The notes: generated by a model not told the origin, from the letters alone. Shown: positions 28,509 through 38,026, counted from the first letter of the stretch. The stretch: DNA of 64,000 bases from Glaesserella australis (GCF_003260095.1 NZ_PTPX01000010.1:16842-80841), one strand, 5' to 3'. Translations and numbers: made by a program.

Positions 28509-29135
28509 ATGAAAAAGCGAATTCAACTTATTTTACTCACGCTTTCTATCATCCCTCTTACCAGTTGTCATTTTGAGAAATCTGATCAAGAACTGTTTGA
28601 AGAAACACTCAATCCAACGCCGCCAACCATACAGCAAACGAAACCGAGGCTGTTATTATTAAGTTCAGGTATGCCTGAGTTTAAGGATTTTATCAGCATT
28701 ATGGGGCAAAATGGAGCAGTGATCACGATGTGGTCGGTAGATCGTCGTAGTTGGCTTTGGATGTACCCGCCGTTGAGTTCACAAGATTTTGGAAAACTTC
28801 GCAACTGGCGGATTGAACGCAGTTTCCGTCAAGAGCATTTTCGCTTTACTAATCAGCAGATGGGATCTTGTATGCAAGCCTATGGCAATGGCGTTATTCA
28901 AGATAGCTGCGATCCGAATAATCTCGATCAAGACTTTGAGCTACTGCCGACATCAACGGGGGCGGTTTTCATTAAAAGCGTCTCGCAACAGCGTTGTTTA
29001 ACCTACAATGCGGTCAGTACCACAGGCTATTTTACGCTCACCTTAGATCGTTGTGATGATAAAAAAATTACGCCGTTGCACGATCAAACCTTTTATCTCA
29101 CACCGCCGTTGCTCAATGCAAGTCCGTTAAAATAG
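28509..29135 (+). CDS. cdtA: Cytolethal distending toxin subunit A
   Basis: 208 aa from the ATG at 28509, chosen because AAGGAG lies 11 bases upstream; an earlier in-frame ATG at 28467 has none. A lipoprotein signal ends in lipobox LTSC (Cys about 20), as expected for outer-membrane-anchored CdtA. The ricin-B-like lectin region carries the aromatic patch MWSVDRRSWLWMYPP and paired cysteines (GSCMQAY..., QQRCLTY...LDRC). CdtA with CdtC binds the host cell and delivers CdtB. It is first of three tightly spaced genes. Confidence 0.96.
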   Translation: MKKRIQLILLTLSIIPLTSCHFEKSDQELFEETLNPTPPTIQQTKPRLLLLSSGMPEFKDFISIMGQNGAVITMWSVDRRSWLWMYPPLSSQDFGKLRNWRIERSFRQEHFRFTNQQMGSCMQAYGNGVIQDSCDPNNLDQDFELLPTSTGAVFIKSVSQQRCLTYNAVSTTGYFTLTLDRCDDKKITPLHDQTFYLTPPLLNASPLK

Positions 29136-29143
29136 GGGGAAAA

Positions 29144-29977
29144 ATGAAACGATTTCATAAAATAATCGCACTACTTTGCTGTTTCGCTTCCCAAATGGCT
29201 TGGGCAAATTTAGAAAATTACACCGTTGCCACTTGGAATTTGCAAGGATCTTCTGCGATTAATGAGAGCAAATGGAACATCAACGTCCGTCAATTGCTTA
29301 CAGGCCCTCAAGCTGCAGGAATTTTAATGGTGCAAGAAGCAGGGACATTGCCTGCTACAGCGGTACATACTCGCCGAATGGTTCAGCCTGAAGGGGTGGG
29401 CTTTCCGATTGATGAATACATTTGGAATTTAGGTACGACTTCCAGACCGAATAATGTCTATATCTACTATTCTCGCCTTGACGTTGGGGCAAATCGGGTC
29501 AATTTAGCCATTATTGCACGCCGAATGGCAAGCGAAGTGTTTGTGATCAACTCGGGTTCTAGTGTACTCACCTCGCGCCCTGCGATTGGCATTCGGATCG
29601 ACAACGATGCCTTTTTCAGCATTCACGCGCTTTCATCAGGTGGGGCGGATTCCCTAAGTCTTATTCAGAATATCCATACATTCTTTAATACGCCAGAGAG
29701 ACGGCATATTAGCTGGATGGCTGTGGGGGATTTCAATCGTTCACCGGGCAGAATGCAAGAGGCATTAGACAGCGAAGCGAGTTTGCGTAATGCCACTTTG
29801 ATTGTCGCCCCGACCGAGCCGACACACCGTTCGGGCAGTGTATTAGATTATGCTGTGTTGCATAATGCCGATCAAACGACACAAAATACCACCGTCAGTG
29901 CCAGTATTATGTTTAACCAAATGAGATCGCAGATTACCTCCGATCATTTTCCTGTGAGCTTTGTGAAGAAACGTTAA
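29144..29977 (+). CDS. cdtB: Cytolethal distending toxin subunit B, DNase/phosphatase
   Basis: A 277-aa protein with a signal peptide (ends AWA, residue 21). It is the active subunit, a DNase I-fold enzyme that enters the nucleus and causes DNA breaks and G2 arrest. Catalytic and metal residues are all present: E65 in VQEAG, H161 in SIHALSSGGADS, D196/N198 in VGDFNRSP, D235 in VLDYA, and D267-H268 in SDHFPVSF. It starts 8 bases after cdtA, with GGGGAAAA before the ATG. The gene looks fully functional. Confidence 0.98.
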   Translation: MKRFHKIIALLCCFASQMAWANLENYTVATWNLQGSSAINESKWNINVRQLLTGPQAAGILMVQEAGTLPATAVHTRRMVQPEGVGFPIDEYIWNLGTTSRPNNVYIYYSRLDVGANRVNLAIIARRMASEVFVINSGSSVLTSRPAIGIRIDNDAFFSIHALSSGGADSLSLIQNIHTFFNTPERRHISWMAVGDFNRSPGRMQEALDSEASLRNATLIVAPTEPTHRSGSVLDYAVLHNADQTTQNTTVSASIMFNQMRSQITSDHFPVSFVKKR

Positions 29978-29986
29978 GGGGGATCT

Positions 29987-30514
29987 ATGTTAAAGCGTTT
30001 TACCTTGCTTATAGCAATTGGCTTTTGTTCGTCTGTGTTGGCTACACCGCCGATACCACCAGCACCGACCCCAACGCCATCAAGCTATCCTGATGTAGCT
30101 GAAATTAAACCGCCGATTATTTCATTACGCAGTCTGAATACAGGGGAACCTGTCTCAAATCGTAGTTACGACCGCAATGATCCAAAAGAAGTGCAGTGGA
30201 GATTGGTCGATGCTATCGTAAAAAATCGTCGCTTTGTACAGTTTAGAGTGATTGATAAAGAAGATCGTTGTTTGGTGGGCGAAGACGGGGGTAATTTGCC
30301 CTGCACACAAATTGAAACCTTGTTTAATCTTATTCCCACAGACACAGGGGCATTTATTCTTACCGAGCCAAACAGCGGAAAATGTTTCACTAGCGAGAAC
30401 TACGGCAGTTATGGCTATCAAAACTGCTTACAAACAGGTACGGAGAATATCCCGTTAAAACATCTGTGGATTATCGCCCCACCGTTTGGACAAAGTAAAC
30501 TGTTATCAAATTAG
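29987..30514 (+). CDS. cdtC: Cytolethal distending toxin subunit C
   Basis: A 175-aa protein with a signal peptide (ends VLA, residue 19) and a Pro-rich linker (TPPIPPAPTPTP). The ricin-B-like lectin part includes VQWRLVDAIVKNRRFVQFRVIDKEDRCLVGEDGGNLPCTQIETLFNLIPTDTGAFIL, typical CdtC. Together with CdtA it forms the binding module of the holotoxin. It starts 9 bases after cdtB. No clear T-tailed terminator follows before the right direct repeat. Confidence 0.96.
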   Translation: MLKRFTLLIAIGFCSSVLATPPIPPAPTPTPSSYPDVAEIKPPIISLRSLNTGEPVSNRSYDRNDPKEVQWRLVDAIVKNRRFVQFRVIDKEDRCLVGEDGGNLPCTQIETLFNLIPTDTGAFILTEPNSGKCFTSENYGSYGYQNCLQTGTENIPLKHLWIIAPPFGQSKLLSN

Positions 30515-30550
30515 GGAGCAAGGGGCGAATGCCCCTTTTTACTGGTTCGC

Positions 30551-30579
30551 AAGCGGTATGATTGTTCAAATTAAATCCA
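30551..30579 (+). repeat. Right direct repeat flanking cdtABC
   Basis: 29-bp sequence beginning AAGCGGTATGATTGTT; three mismatches to 28376-28404. The distance between the repeats (2175 bp) matches a cdt cassette with its leader. Confidence 0.75.
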
Positions 30580-30669
30580 CTATTCCAAATATCATTTTTA
30601 GACTTTGATACATATCAAGGCTTTTATGATGCTTTCTGCTAGGCTAGGCAACTTGTCAGTGGGGGAGAA

Positions 30670-32397
30670 ATGGATAGCAGAACAAGCTGGTCTTGTCTTG
30701 TGGATACACAAGCGGTGGTTTTAGAGTGGGAAGATACAACAGGGGCGGAGTATTTGGCTTCCTTTGTGGAGGTGGTGCGTTATGCTCAGGCGTTGATCTA
30801 TTCAAAGCGAGATAGCCTGACTTTTTTCTATTATAAACAAGAGATTAGCTTATGGTTTAAGGTGAGTTTGCAACGTCATAAGCAACATTTTACCCTGTTG
30901 CAAGTTACCCAAACGGATTTGCCTTTTGAATTAAGCCACCGAGAATTAGAGATTTTAACCTTAATTAGCAGTGGGTTGAGCAATGGGGAAATTGCCGAAC
31001 AGCTTTATATCAGCGAACGCACCGTTGCCAAACACGTTCAACATCTTTTTGAAAAAACGGCAATTGAGAACCGCACTATTTTAGCAGTCTTTGCTGTGAC
31101 GGAAAATCTCTGCTGTCTGCCTACACCGGGGTGTTTAACCCATTCCATTCTTGCCAGTTATGAGATTGAGCAACTAGCTAAAAAGCGTGACAATTTCACG
31201 AAAATAAATCCATTTTCTATTAAACACCAGCATACTAAGCCGATTACTATTGGTATTCCTTATGTTGAACAGGGCATTGGATTGATTGATACCCAAGAAC
31301 TACTTAACGGCTCAATGTTAGCGGTCGAAACCATTAATCAGCAAGGGGGAATTAATGGGCGAGAGCTTCAGCTAGAAACTGCTGGCTTTTGTGTGGAAGA
31401 CCGTGAAAGTATTCGCCAAGCCTATCAACAGCTCTTTGATAAAGAAGTTGATGCAATTTCAACCAACTACGCTTGTTACTCCCCTGAAATTCACGAGTTA
31501 GTGGCGATGCAAGGCATTCCTTATTTGCATATTGCTACCCACAGCACCACCAATAAACTGGCGCAACATCTGCCCTTAGAAAAAATAGAGAATATCTTTC
31601 AAGTCTGTGCTAGTGATGTCAATTACGGTTTGGGGATAATGCGTTTTCTGCAAAGTTATCAACAACAGTATCCTACGTTGGTGAAAAATAAGCAGTTGTT
31701 GATCTTCAATGTCAAATGGCAAAAAATTGATATTGGGGTCGAGCAGTTGATCTTGGCGGCAAGGGCATTGAAATGGTCGGTAGAAGTCGTTGAATTGGAA
31801 AAATCTGATCAGACATTCAGCTATGCAATGAAACAGGTTCATCAACTGATGCCTGAAATTGTAGTGCTGGCTTCTTATTTTGCGGAAGATATTTTAGCTT
31901 TTCACCAAGCATTTCTTCAGCAACCGATTAACGCCATTATTTATAGCATTTATGCACCGTCTGTTTTATTGCCCCACCAACAACTGTGCGAAGGTGTTGT
32001 TTGGGCTTCTACCACAGGGTTAAGTACCAACCACGTTGGGCAACAATTTCGCCAACAATATCAACAACTTTTCGGACATCAGCCAAGTTATTCTCAAGCG
32101 AGTGTGGCTTATGATCAAGTGCATATTTTGGCAAATACTTGGCAACACAGCACATCGCCACGAGCCTTTAAAGAAGTGTTAAATGGCATTCGCTCTTTGA
32201 TTTATCACGGCGTGAATGGCACTTACTATCTCGGCAATGATGAACAAGTTGGCTTAACCTATCCCGATAACACAACAGATCTCTCCATTAGCCAACCGCA
32301 CTTGGTGTTCCAAATTCAACAAGGCAAAAACACCGTTATCGCCCCGAATTTATTTGCCGAAGCAAAATTTAAATTACCGCCGTGGTTTAGGTTTTAA
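30670..32397 (+). CDS. LuxR-type HTH fused to a type I periplasmic-binding-protein domain; putative one-component regulator of torYZ
   Basis: A 575-aa protein without a signal peptide. Residues 1-85 are an uncharacterised (possibly PAS-like) domain. Residues 86-146 are a LuxR/GerE helix-turn-helix (LSHRELEILTLISSGLSNGEIAEQLYISERTVAKHVQHLF). Residues ~190-560 resemble AmiC/UrtA-type ligand-binding proteins (ITIGIPYVEQGIGLIDTQELLNGSMLAVETINQQGGINGRELQL). A binding-protein fold kept in the cytoplasm with a DNA-binding domain suggests direct ligand sensing. It lies 144 bases before torY on the same strand, so it probably controls torYZ, taking the place of TorT/S/R. GGGGGAG precedes the ATG. Ligand unknown. 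Confidence 0.85.
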   Translation: MDSRTSWSCLVDTQAVVLEWEDTTGAEYLASFVEVVRYAQALIYSKRDSLTFFYYKQEISLWFKVSLQRHKQHFTLLQVTQTDLPFELSHRELEILTLISSGLSNGEIAEQLYISERTVAKHVQHLFEKTAIENRTILAVFAVTENLCCLPTPGCLTHSILASYEIEQLAKKRDNFTKINPFSIKHQHTKPITIGIPYVEQGIGLIDTQELLNGSMLAVETINQQGGINGRELQLETAGFCVEDRESIRQAYQQLFDKEVDAISTNYACYSPEIHELVAMQGIPYLHIATHSTTNKLAQHLPLEKIENIFQVCASDVNYGLGIMRFLQSYQQQYPTLVKNKQLLIFNVKWQKIDIGVEQLILAARALKWSVEVVELEKSDQTFSYAMKQVHQLMPEIVVLASYFAEDILAFHQAFLQQPINAIIYSIYAPSVLLPHQQLCEGVVWASTTGLSTNHVGQQFRQQYQQLFGHQPSYSQASVAYDQVHILANTWQHSTSPRAFKEVLNGIRSLIYHGVNGTYYLGNDEQVGLTYPDNTTDLSISQPHLVFQIQQGKNTVIAPNLFAEAKFKLPPWFRF

Positions 32398-32541
32398 GAA
32401 AGTTACATTTCATTTACAAATCCCACTATTTTTTCGCGAATTCCTTTCTCTAAATACGCAAATCTGCGTATTGGAATGGCTTTCCCTGAAACCTATAATT
32501 TCCGTACTTTTATTGTTGTATTTTTATTTGTGGGGTAACAA

Positions 32542-33663
32542 ATGTTGGGATTTAAGAAAAAAGCCATTTTGGGTGGATTGGCGTTAATGCTGGCTGGGGC
32601 AGGGATTTTTGGTGGGACGCAATATGTGATGAAAGCGACCAGTACCACGGAGTTTTGTGTCAGTTGCCATTCAATGAGCCACCCACAAGCTGAGTGGGAG
32701 GGAAGTGTTCACTTTTCTAACCGCAAGGGTATTCGTGCAGAATGTGCTGACTGCCATATTCCTGAAGATCCTATTCATTATGTGAAAGCGAAAGTGTTTG
32801 CCATTAAAGATCTTTGGCACACCTATGTCACTAATAAGTTACCCGATCAAGAAGCCTATGAAGCACATCGTTTAGAAATGGCTCAAAAGGTTTGGGAAGA
32901 TATGAAAGCGACTGATTCGGCAACCTGTCGAAGCTGCCACAGTTTTGATGCAATGGTGATTTCTGAGCAAAAAGAAGCAGCACAGAAAATGCACAAGTTA
33001 GCACAAGAGACCAACCAGACCTGTATTGATTGTCATAAAGGGATTGCCCATTTTATGCCTGAAATTCCTGTGGACAGTGCGGCAGCGGCAGGCGAATTAG
33101 CAAAATTTGGCGGCAATTTCACCGCTAGCGATAAGACGCTTTATGCGTTAGCGATGAGCAATGCCCAGTTTTCTGATGCAGGCGAAGCACGTTTGATGCC
33201 TTATGCCGAATTGACAGAATGGAAAGAGCAGGGCGATCAAGTTCAGGCAACGGTGAAAGGCTGGCAACAAGTTGGAGCTGAGTCTGTGGTCTATATGGAT
33301 TTGGGTAAACGCATTATGGTGGCGTTATTGGGCGATGAGGTAAAAGAGAAAGTTACAGTAACTAAAACCGTCTATGACAATGTAACCGCATCAGATTGGA
33401 AAGAAGTCCATTTCCCTGTGACTTTGCCGAAAAGTGCGGTGACTTCTAACTTAAATGCGTTAAATCAATTTGGGAATAATCTAAACCAAACCCATTGTAG
33501 CGGTTGCCACGCTCCGATTGGTGCGGATCACTACACGGCGAACCAGTGGATTGGCGTGGTCAATTCAATGAAAGACAGAACATCAATGAGTGCAGATGAT
33601 GTGCGTGCTGTGACGATTTATCTGCAACGTAATGCAAAAGATATTGTGGGTAGTTCTCACTAA
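32542..33663 (+). CDS. torY: Pentaheme c-type cytochrome, TorC/TorY family
   Basis: A 373-aa protein with an uncleaved N-terminal membrane anchor (residues ~8-28) facing the periplasm. Five CxxCH heme sites are present: CVSCH, CADCH, CRSCH and CIDCH in the NapC-like domain and CSGCH in the C-terminal domain. The fifth heme defines TorC/TorY against NapC. It takes electrons from the quinol pool and gives them to the partner oxide reductase. The next gene, 308 bases on, is that reductase; the gap holds a MOCO-type RNA. Confidence 0.94.
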   Translation: MLGFKKKAILGGLALMLAGAGIFGGTQYVMKATSTTEFCVSCHSMSHPQAEWEGSVHFSNRKGIRAECADCHIPEDPIHYVKAKVFAIKDLWHTYVTNKLPDQEAYEAHRLEMAQKVWEDMKATDSATCRSCHSFDAMVISEQKEAAQKMHKLAQETNQTCIDCHKGIAHFMPEIPVDSAAAAGELAKFGGNFTASDKTLYALAMSNAQFSDAGEARLMPYAELTEWKEQGDQVQATVKGWQQVGAESVVYMDLGKRIMVALLGDEVKEKVTVTKTVYDNVTASDWKEVHFPVTLPKSAVTSNLNALNQFGNNLNQTHCSGCHAPIGADHYTANQWIGVVNSMKDRTSMSADDVRAVTIYLQRNAKDIVGSSH

Positions 33664-33719
33664 TTTTTTACAACAAAATGCTCGTCTCTGGCATTTACAA
33701 ATCACAGAGACAAACTAAC

Positions 33720-33839
33720 CCGACTCCGAGCCTGTCGTCCTAAGTCTGATGATATGGAACCAGTGCCTGTAATTTGCTTGCAAATTACACAATGGTACGT
33801 TTAGAAATGAGCGTGCCACTCCCCTTTAGAAAGGTGTCG
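33720..33839 (+). ncRNA. Candidate MOCO riboswitch between torY and torZ
   Basis: The same blocks as the moaA leader in the same order: GAGCCTGTC, CCTAAGTC, GATATGGAAC, GTGCCTGTAAT...ATTACACA, a variable hairpin (TGGTACG/CGTGCCA here), and TTTAGAAAGGTGTC. The closing helix pairs CGACTCC (33721-33727) with GGTGTCG (33832-33838), with the single mismatch at the same place as in moaA. The hairpin stem differs in sequence but keeps pairing, i.e. covaries. It lies inside the operon, so it would set the TorZ:TorY ratio by cofactor supply. Confidence 0.77.
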
Positions 33840-33876
33840 TTATATCAACTTTCACAAACTGTATTTGCGAAAGTGG

Positions 33877-33908
33877 TGATCCGTTTAAGGCTTTTCTGAC
33901 GGATCACA
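33877..33908 (+). other. Stem-loop downstream of the torZ-leader RNA, possible expression platform
   Basis: GTGATCCGT and ACGGATCAC form a perfect 9-bp stem, followed after AAGCGGTA by TCTTTCTTTCTCTTTTTT. The T-rich tract starts about 8 bases after the stem, so it would be a weak terminator; it could alternatively control translation of torZ, whose ATG is at 33972. Confidence 0.5.
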
Positions 33909-33971
33909 AGCGGTATCTTTCTTTCTCTTTTTTGCAAATGCTGTTGTGAAATTTCATTAATGAGGTTTCAA

Positions 33972-36446
33972 ATGAAAAAGCAAGACAAATTCAACGCAAG
34001 TCGCCGTGATTTTCTTAAAAATTCATCTTTAGGTTTGGCAGGTGCTTCCCTTGCAACAAGTGGCGTAACATCGCTACTCAGTTCAAATGCTGTTGCCGCA
34101 GAGCAAACGGCGGTAATGACCGCAGCACACTGGGGACCGATTGGCGTGGTAGTCGAAAATGGTAAAGCGGTTAAATCAGGGGCAGCAATTACGCCTGTGA
34201 TTGAAAATGAATTACAAAATGTCGTACCTGATCAACTTTATAGCGAAGTGCGGGTGAAATATCCTATGGTTCGTAAAGGCTATTTGGAAGGCAACAAAGA
34301 CACAACATTGCGTGGACGTGATGAGTGGGTGCGTATTTCGTGGGATAAAGCCTTTGAATTGGTGCATAACGAAGTGAAACGTGTGCGAGATGCTCACGGT
34401 GCAGGCGGTATTTTTGCAGGTTCTTACGGTTGGTATAGCTCAGGGGCGTTGCACGCCGCTCGTACCTTGTTACATCGCTATCTGAATTTAACAGGCGGTT
34501 TTGTGGGCGTAAAAGGCGACTACTCAACAGGGGCGGCTCAAGTGATTATGCCACACGTTTTAGGCACAATCGAAGTGTATGAGCAACAAACCAGCTGGGA
34601 AGTAGTGTTGGAAAGCTCGGAAATCGTGGTACTTTGGTCTGCTAACCCGATCACGACATTACGCAATGCGTGGACATCGACTGACCAACAAGGCGTGGAA
34701 TACTTCAAAAAATTAAAAGAGAGTGGTAAACGTGTGATCTGTATCGACCCAGTAAAAAGCGAAACTTGCGAATACTTGGGAGCAGAGTGGTTGCCGATCA
34801 ACACTGCAACAGACGTGGCATTGATGCTAGGGATTGCCCATACGTTAGCCACTGAAGGTAAAGTAGATACCGCATTTATCAAAAAATACACCACAGGCTA
34901 CGATAAATTTGAAACCTATTTGCTTGGTAAAGAAGACAATCAGCCGAAAGATGCAACTTGGGCAAGTCAAATTACAGGCGTGCCAGCAGAAACGATCAAA
35001 AAATTAGCGGCAGATTTTTCATCAAAACGCACAATGTTAATGGCAGGTTGGGGTATGCAACGTCAGCGTCACGGCGAACAAACGCACTGGATGATCGTCA
35101 CCCTTGCGTCAATGTTAGGTCAAATCGGCTTACCGGGTGGCGGTTTTGGTTTGAGCTATCACTATGCAAACGGCGGTGCACCAACGGCAACGGGCGGTAT
35201 TTTAGGCTCTATCACTGCAAGCCCATCGACCGAAGCTGGCGAAAAAACGTGGTTGGACGATACGTCTAAATTCTCGTTCCCATTGGCTCGTATTTCTGAT
35301 GCATTACTCAATCCGGGCAAAACCATTCAATATAACGGCACAGAAGTCACCTACCCAGACATTAAATTGATTTACTGGGCGGGCGGTAATCCGTTTACGC
35401 ATCACCAAGACACTAACACACTCGTGAAAGCGTGGCAAAAACCAGACACTGTCATTGTGAATGAAGTGAACTGGACACCAACGGCTCGTATGGCGGATAT
35501 TGTGCTACCAGCCACCACAAGTTATGAACGTAACGACTTAACAATGTCGGGCGACTATTCAATGATGAACATTTACCCGATGAAAAAAGTGGTCGAACCG
35601 CAATTTGAAGCGAAAAGCGATTATGACATTTTTGCAGAATTGGCAAAACGTGCAGGGGTTGAACAGCAATTTACCGAAGGCAAAACCGAAATGGATTGGT
35701 TAAGAGGCTTCTATAACACCGCCTTTGAAGCCGCACGTAAGAACCGTGTGTTAATGCCGAAGTTTGAAAAATTCTGGGAAGAGAACAAACCAGTTACCTT
35801 TAAAGCGACAGAAAAAGCGAAAAAATGGGTGCGTTATGAAGCATTCCGCAACGATCCGCTTCTCAATCCATTAGGTACGCCATCGGGTAAAATCGAGATT
35901 TTCTCGGATACCGTTGCGAAAATGAATTATGACGACTGTAAAGGACACCCAACGTGGTTTGTACCAGCAGAATATGCCGGCAATGTGACCGCTGAAGAGC
36001 CGTTAGCGTTAGTGACACCACACCCGTACTACCGCTTACACAGCCAACTTTGCCATACGTCATTGCGTCAAAAATACACCGTAGCAGACCGTGAGCCAGT
36101 GTTAATCTATACGGAAGATGCAAAAGCACGTGGCATTGCAAGCGGTGACATTGTGCGTATTTTTAACAAACGTGGGCAAGTGTTGGCTGGTGCTGTGGTG
36201 ACTGACGGCGTGATCAAAGGCACAGTGGCACTACACGAAGGGGCTTGGTACGATCCACAAGATCTCGGCACAAGCGAAAAACCGTTATGTAAATTCGGTA
36301 ACCCGAACGTACTAACCCGTGACGAAGGCACATCAAAACTCGCACAAGGCAACTCGCCAAATACCGCGATTGTCCAAGTGGAAAAATTTGTCGGACAAGC
36401 ACCGGAAGTGACCGTGTTTAAAGAGCCGAAGTATCAACAAGGCTAA
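33972..36446 (+). CDS. torZ: Periplasmic S-/N-oxide reductase, molybdopterin type (TorZ/MtsZ)
   Basis: 824 aa from the ATG at 33972, which has GAGG 7 bases before it and starts MKKQDKFNASRRDFLK, a Tat signal (R11-R12). It belongs to the DMSO reductase family with a serine molybdenum ligand (GDYSTGAAQ, S185). It is ~825 aa like the Haemophilus enzyme, which has been studied as a methionine-sulfoxide/biotin-sulfoxide reductase. It receives electrons from the TorY-type cytochrome encoded upstream. Substrate cannot be fixed from sequence. A molybdenum-cofactor-type riboswitch precedes it. Confidence 0.94.
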   Translation: MKKQDKFNASRRDFLKNSSLGLAGASLATSGVTSLLSSNAVAAEQTAVMTAAHWGPIGVVVENGKAVKSGAAITPVIENELQNVVPDQLYSEVRVKYPMVRKGYLEGNKDTTLRGRDEWVRISWDKAFELVHNEVKRVRDAHGAGGIFAGSYGWYSSGALHAARTLLHRYLNLTGGFVGVKGDYSTGAAQVIMPHVLGTIEVYEQQTSWEVVLESSEIVVLWSANPITTLRNAWTSTDQQGVEYFKKLKESGKRVICIDPVKSETCEYLGAEWLPINTATDVALMLGIAHTLATEGKVDTAFIKKYTTGYDKFETYLLGKEDNQPKDATWASQITGVPAETIKKLAADFSSKRTMLMAGWGMQRQRHGEQTHWMIVTLASMLGQIGLPGGGFGLSYHYANGGAPTATGGILGSITASPSTEAGEKTWLDDTSKFSFPLARISDALLNPGKTIQYNGTEVTYPDIKLIYWAGGNPFTHHQDTNTLVKAWQKPDTVIVNEVNWTPTARMADIVLPATTSYERNDLTMSGDYSMMNIYPMKKVVEPQFEAKSDYDIFAELAKRAGVEQQFTEGKTEMDWLRGFYNTAFEAARKNRVLMPKFEKFWEENKPVTFKATEKAKKWVRYEAFRNDPLLNPLGTPSGKIEIFSDTVAKMNYDDCKGHPTWFVPAEYAGNVTAEEPLALVTPHPYYRLHSQLCHTSLRQKYTVADREPVLIYTEDAKARGIASGDIVRIFNKRGQVLAGAVVTDGVIKGTVALHEGAWYDPQDLGTSEKPLCKFGNPNVLTRDEGTSKLAQGNSPNTAIVQVEKFVGQAPEVTVFKEPKYQQG

Positions 36447-36551
36447 ACTTTTTCTTTAAGATCAAAGGCTAAATGCGAAAGTGTTTAGCCTTTTGTTTTG
36501 AGAAAATAGATGGGAATATGGTATATTGTCTGCCTATTTTAAGGAGACTCC

Positions 36552-36950
36552 ATGAAAAACAAATTTCTTTTAATCGCAGCTCTAAGCGGCTTTTTCTGCA
36601 TAGCATTCGGGGCATTTGCTGCTCACGGCTTGCAGAAAGTGTTAGAACCTAAAGCGTTAGCGTGGATTGAAACAGGTTTGCAATATCAAATGTTTCATAC
36701 TTTGGCGTTAATGGCGTTGGGCTTGTTCCAAATTGCAAATTTTTCGCAAAATCCGCCCGCTTGTCGAGCTAAAGCCTTTAATATAATTGGCGGCAGTTGG
36801 GCGTTAGGGATTTTATTGTTTAGCGGTAGTTTATACGCCCTTGCGTTAGGGGCAAGCCGTGCGATTGCTTGGATAACGCCTATCGGCGGTTCGCTCTTTT
36901 TAGTCGGCTGGGCGGCGTTGGTTTATATTAGTGTGAGAAGTCAGAAGTAA
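36552..36950 (+). CDS. ygdD: DUF423 family inner-membrane protein, YgdD-like
   Basis: A 132-aa protein with four hydrophobic segments and the family signature [12 protein letters not shown]...[24 protein letters not shown]. Function unknown. AAGGAG precedes the ATG. Its stop overlaps the rlmM start (TAATG), the same pairing as in E. coli. Confidence 0.9.
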   Translation: MKNKFLLIAALSGFFCIAFGAFAAHGLQKVLEPKALAWIETGLQYQMFHTLALMALGLFQIANFSQNPPACRAKAFNIIGGSWALGILLFSGSLYALALGASRAIAWITPIGGSLFLVGWAALVYISVRSQK

Positions 36951-38026
36951 TGAATAAATTAGCTTTATATTGCCGTGCTGGTTTTGAAAAAGAAGTAGCA
37001 GGGGAGATTAACGATAAAGCCGCTCAATTGGGGATTTACGGCTTTGCGAACCTAAAAGAGAACAGCGGCTATGTGATTTTTGAGTGCTATCAAGCAGGGG
37101 AAGCAGATAGATTAGCCAAAGAATTAGCGTTTAATCAGTTGATTTTTGTGCGGCAGATGATTGTGGTGGGCGAATTGTTGCAAGATTTGCCTGAAAATGA
37201 TCGTATTTCGCCAATTTTAGCGGAATATCAACGCCTAAACCCAAAAAACAGTAGCGATATTTTGGTTGAAACGCCTGATACCAATGAAGCGAAAGAACTT
37301 TTGACTTTCTGTCGTAAATTTACTGTACCGCTACGCAATGCCTTGAAAAAACAGGGCTGGTTAGGGGCGAAAGAAACGGCGAAAAATAGCGTAAGTTTGC
37401 ACGTTTTGTTTATCGGTTCGGGCAAATGTTATGTGGGCTATGCTTATAATCATAACCGATCACCGTTTTTTATGGGCATTCCACGTCTGAAATTCCCAGC
37501 CGATGCACCGAGCCGTTCAACCTTAAAATTGGAAGAAGCAATTTTAACCTTTGTGCCACAAGCCGAAGAGAAACAACGTTTTACCGAGCAGATGTGCGGC
37601 GTGGATTTGGGGGCTTGCCCGGGCGGTTGGACTTATCAGCTCGTTAAGCGAGGATTGTTTGTTTATGCGGTCGATCACGGAAAAATGGCGGCAAGTTTAC
37701 ACGACACGGGGCGAATTGAGCATTGTGCGGAAGACGGCTTTAAATTCCAACCGCCAAAACGTAAACAGATTGATTGGTTAGTGTGCGATATGGTGGAACA
37801 GCCGTTGCGGATCAGTAAGCTGATTGCCAAATGGCTAGTCAATGGCTGGTGTCGTGAAACGATTTTCAACTTAAAATTACCAATGAAAAAGCGTTATCAA
37901 GAAGTGCAACTCTGTTTTGATACCATTGCAGAAATTTTAGAAAAGCAAGGGTTGAAATTTACTTTACAAGCGAAACAGTTATATCACGATAGGGAAGAGA
38001 TTACGGTACATATTCAAATAAAATAG
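36950..38026 (+). CDS. rlmM: 23S rRNA 2'-O-ribose methyltransferase (C2498)
   Basis: A 358-aa protein with an N-terminal THUMP-like domain and a C-terminal Rossmann methyltransferase domain. The SAM motif [20 protein letters not shown] is intact, as are [10 protein letters not shown] and the catalytic lysine region [10 protein letters not shown]. It is ~366 aa in E. coli. Translationally coupled to ygdD. Confidence 0.95.
   Translation: MNKLALYCRAGFEKEVAGEINDKAAQLGIYGFANLKENSGYVIFECYQAGEADRLAKELAFNQLIFVRQMIVVGELLQDLPENDRISPILAEYQRLNPKNSSDILVETPDTNEAKELLTFCRKFTVPLRNALKKQGWLGAKETAKNSVSLHVLFIGSGKCYVGYAYNHNRSPFFMGIPRLKFPADAPSRSTLKLEEAILTFVPQAEEKQRFTEQMCGVDLGACPGGWTYQLVKRGLFVYAVDHGKMAASLHDTGRIEHCAEDGFKFQPPKRKQIDWLVCDMVEQPLRISKLIAKWLVNGWCRETIFNLKLPMKKRYQEVQLCFDTIAEILEKQGLKFTLQAKQLYHDREEITVHIQIK

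Noticed and set aside
32354..32587. Small gene overlapping the end of the LuxR fusion and the start of torY
   Set aside because: No ribosome site, overlaps two well-supported genes and shows no family resemblance.
34200..36400. Long minus-strand open frames across torZ
   Set aside because: They are out-of-frame shadows of a conserved 824-aa enzyme with no ribosome sites or recognisable products.
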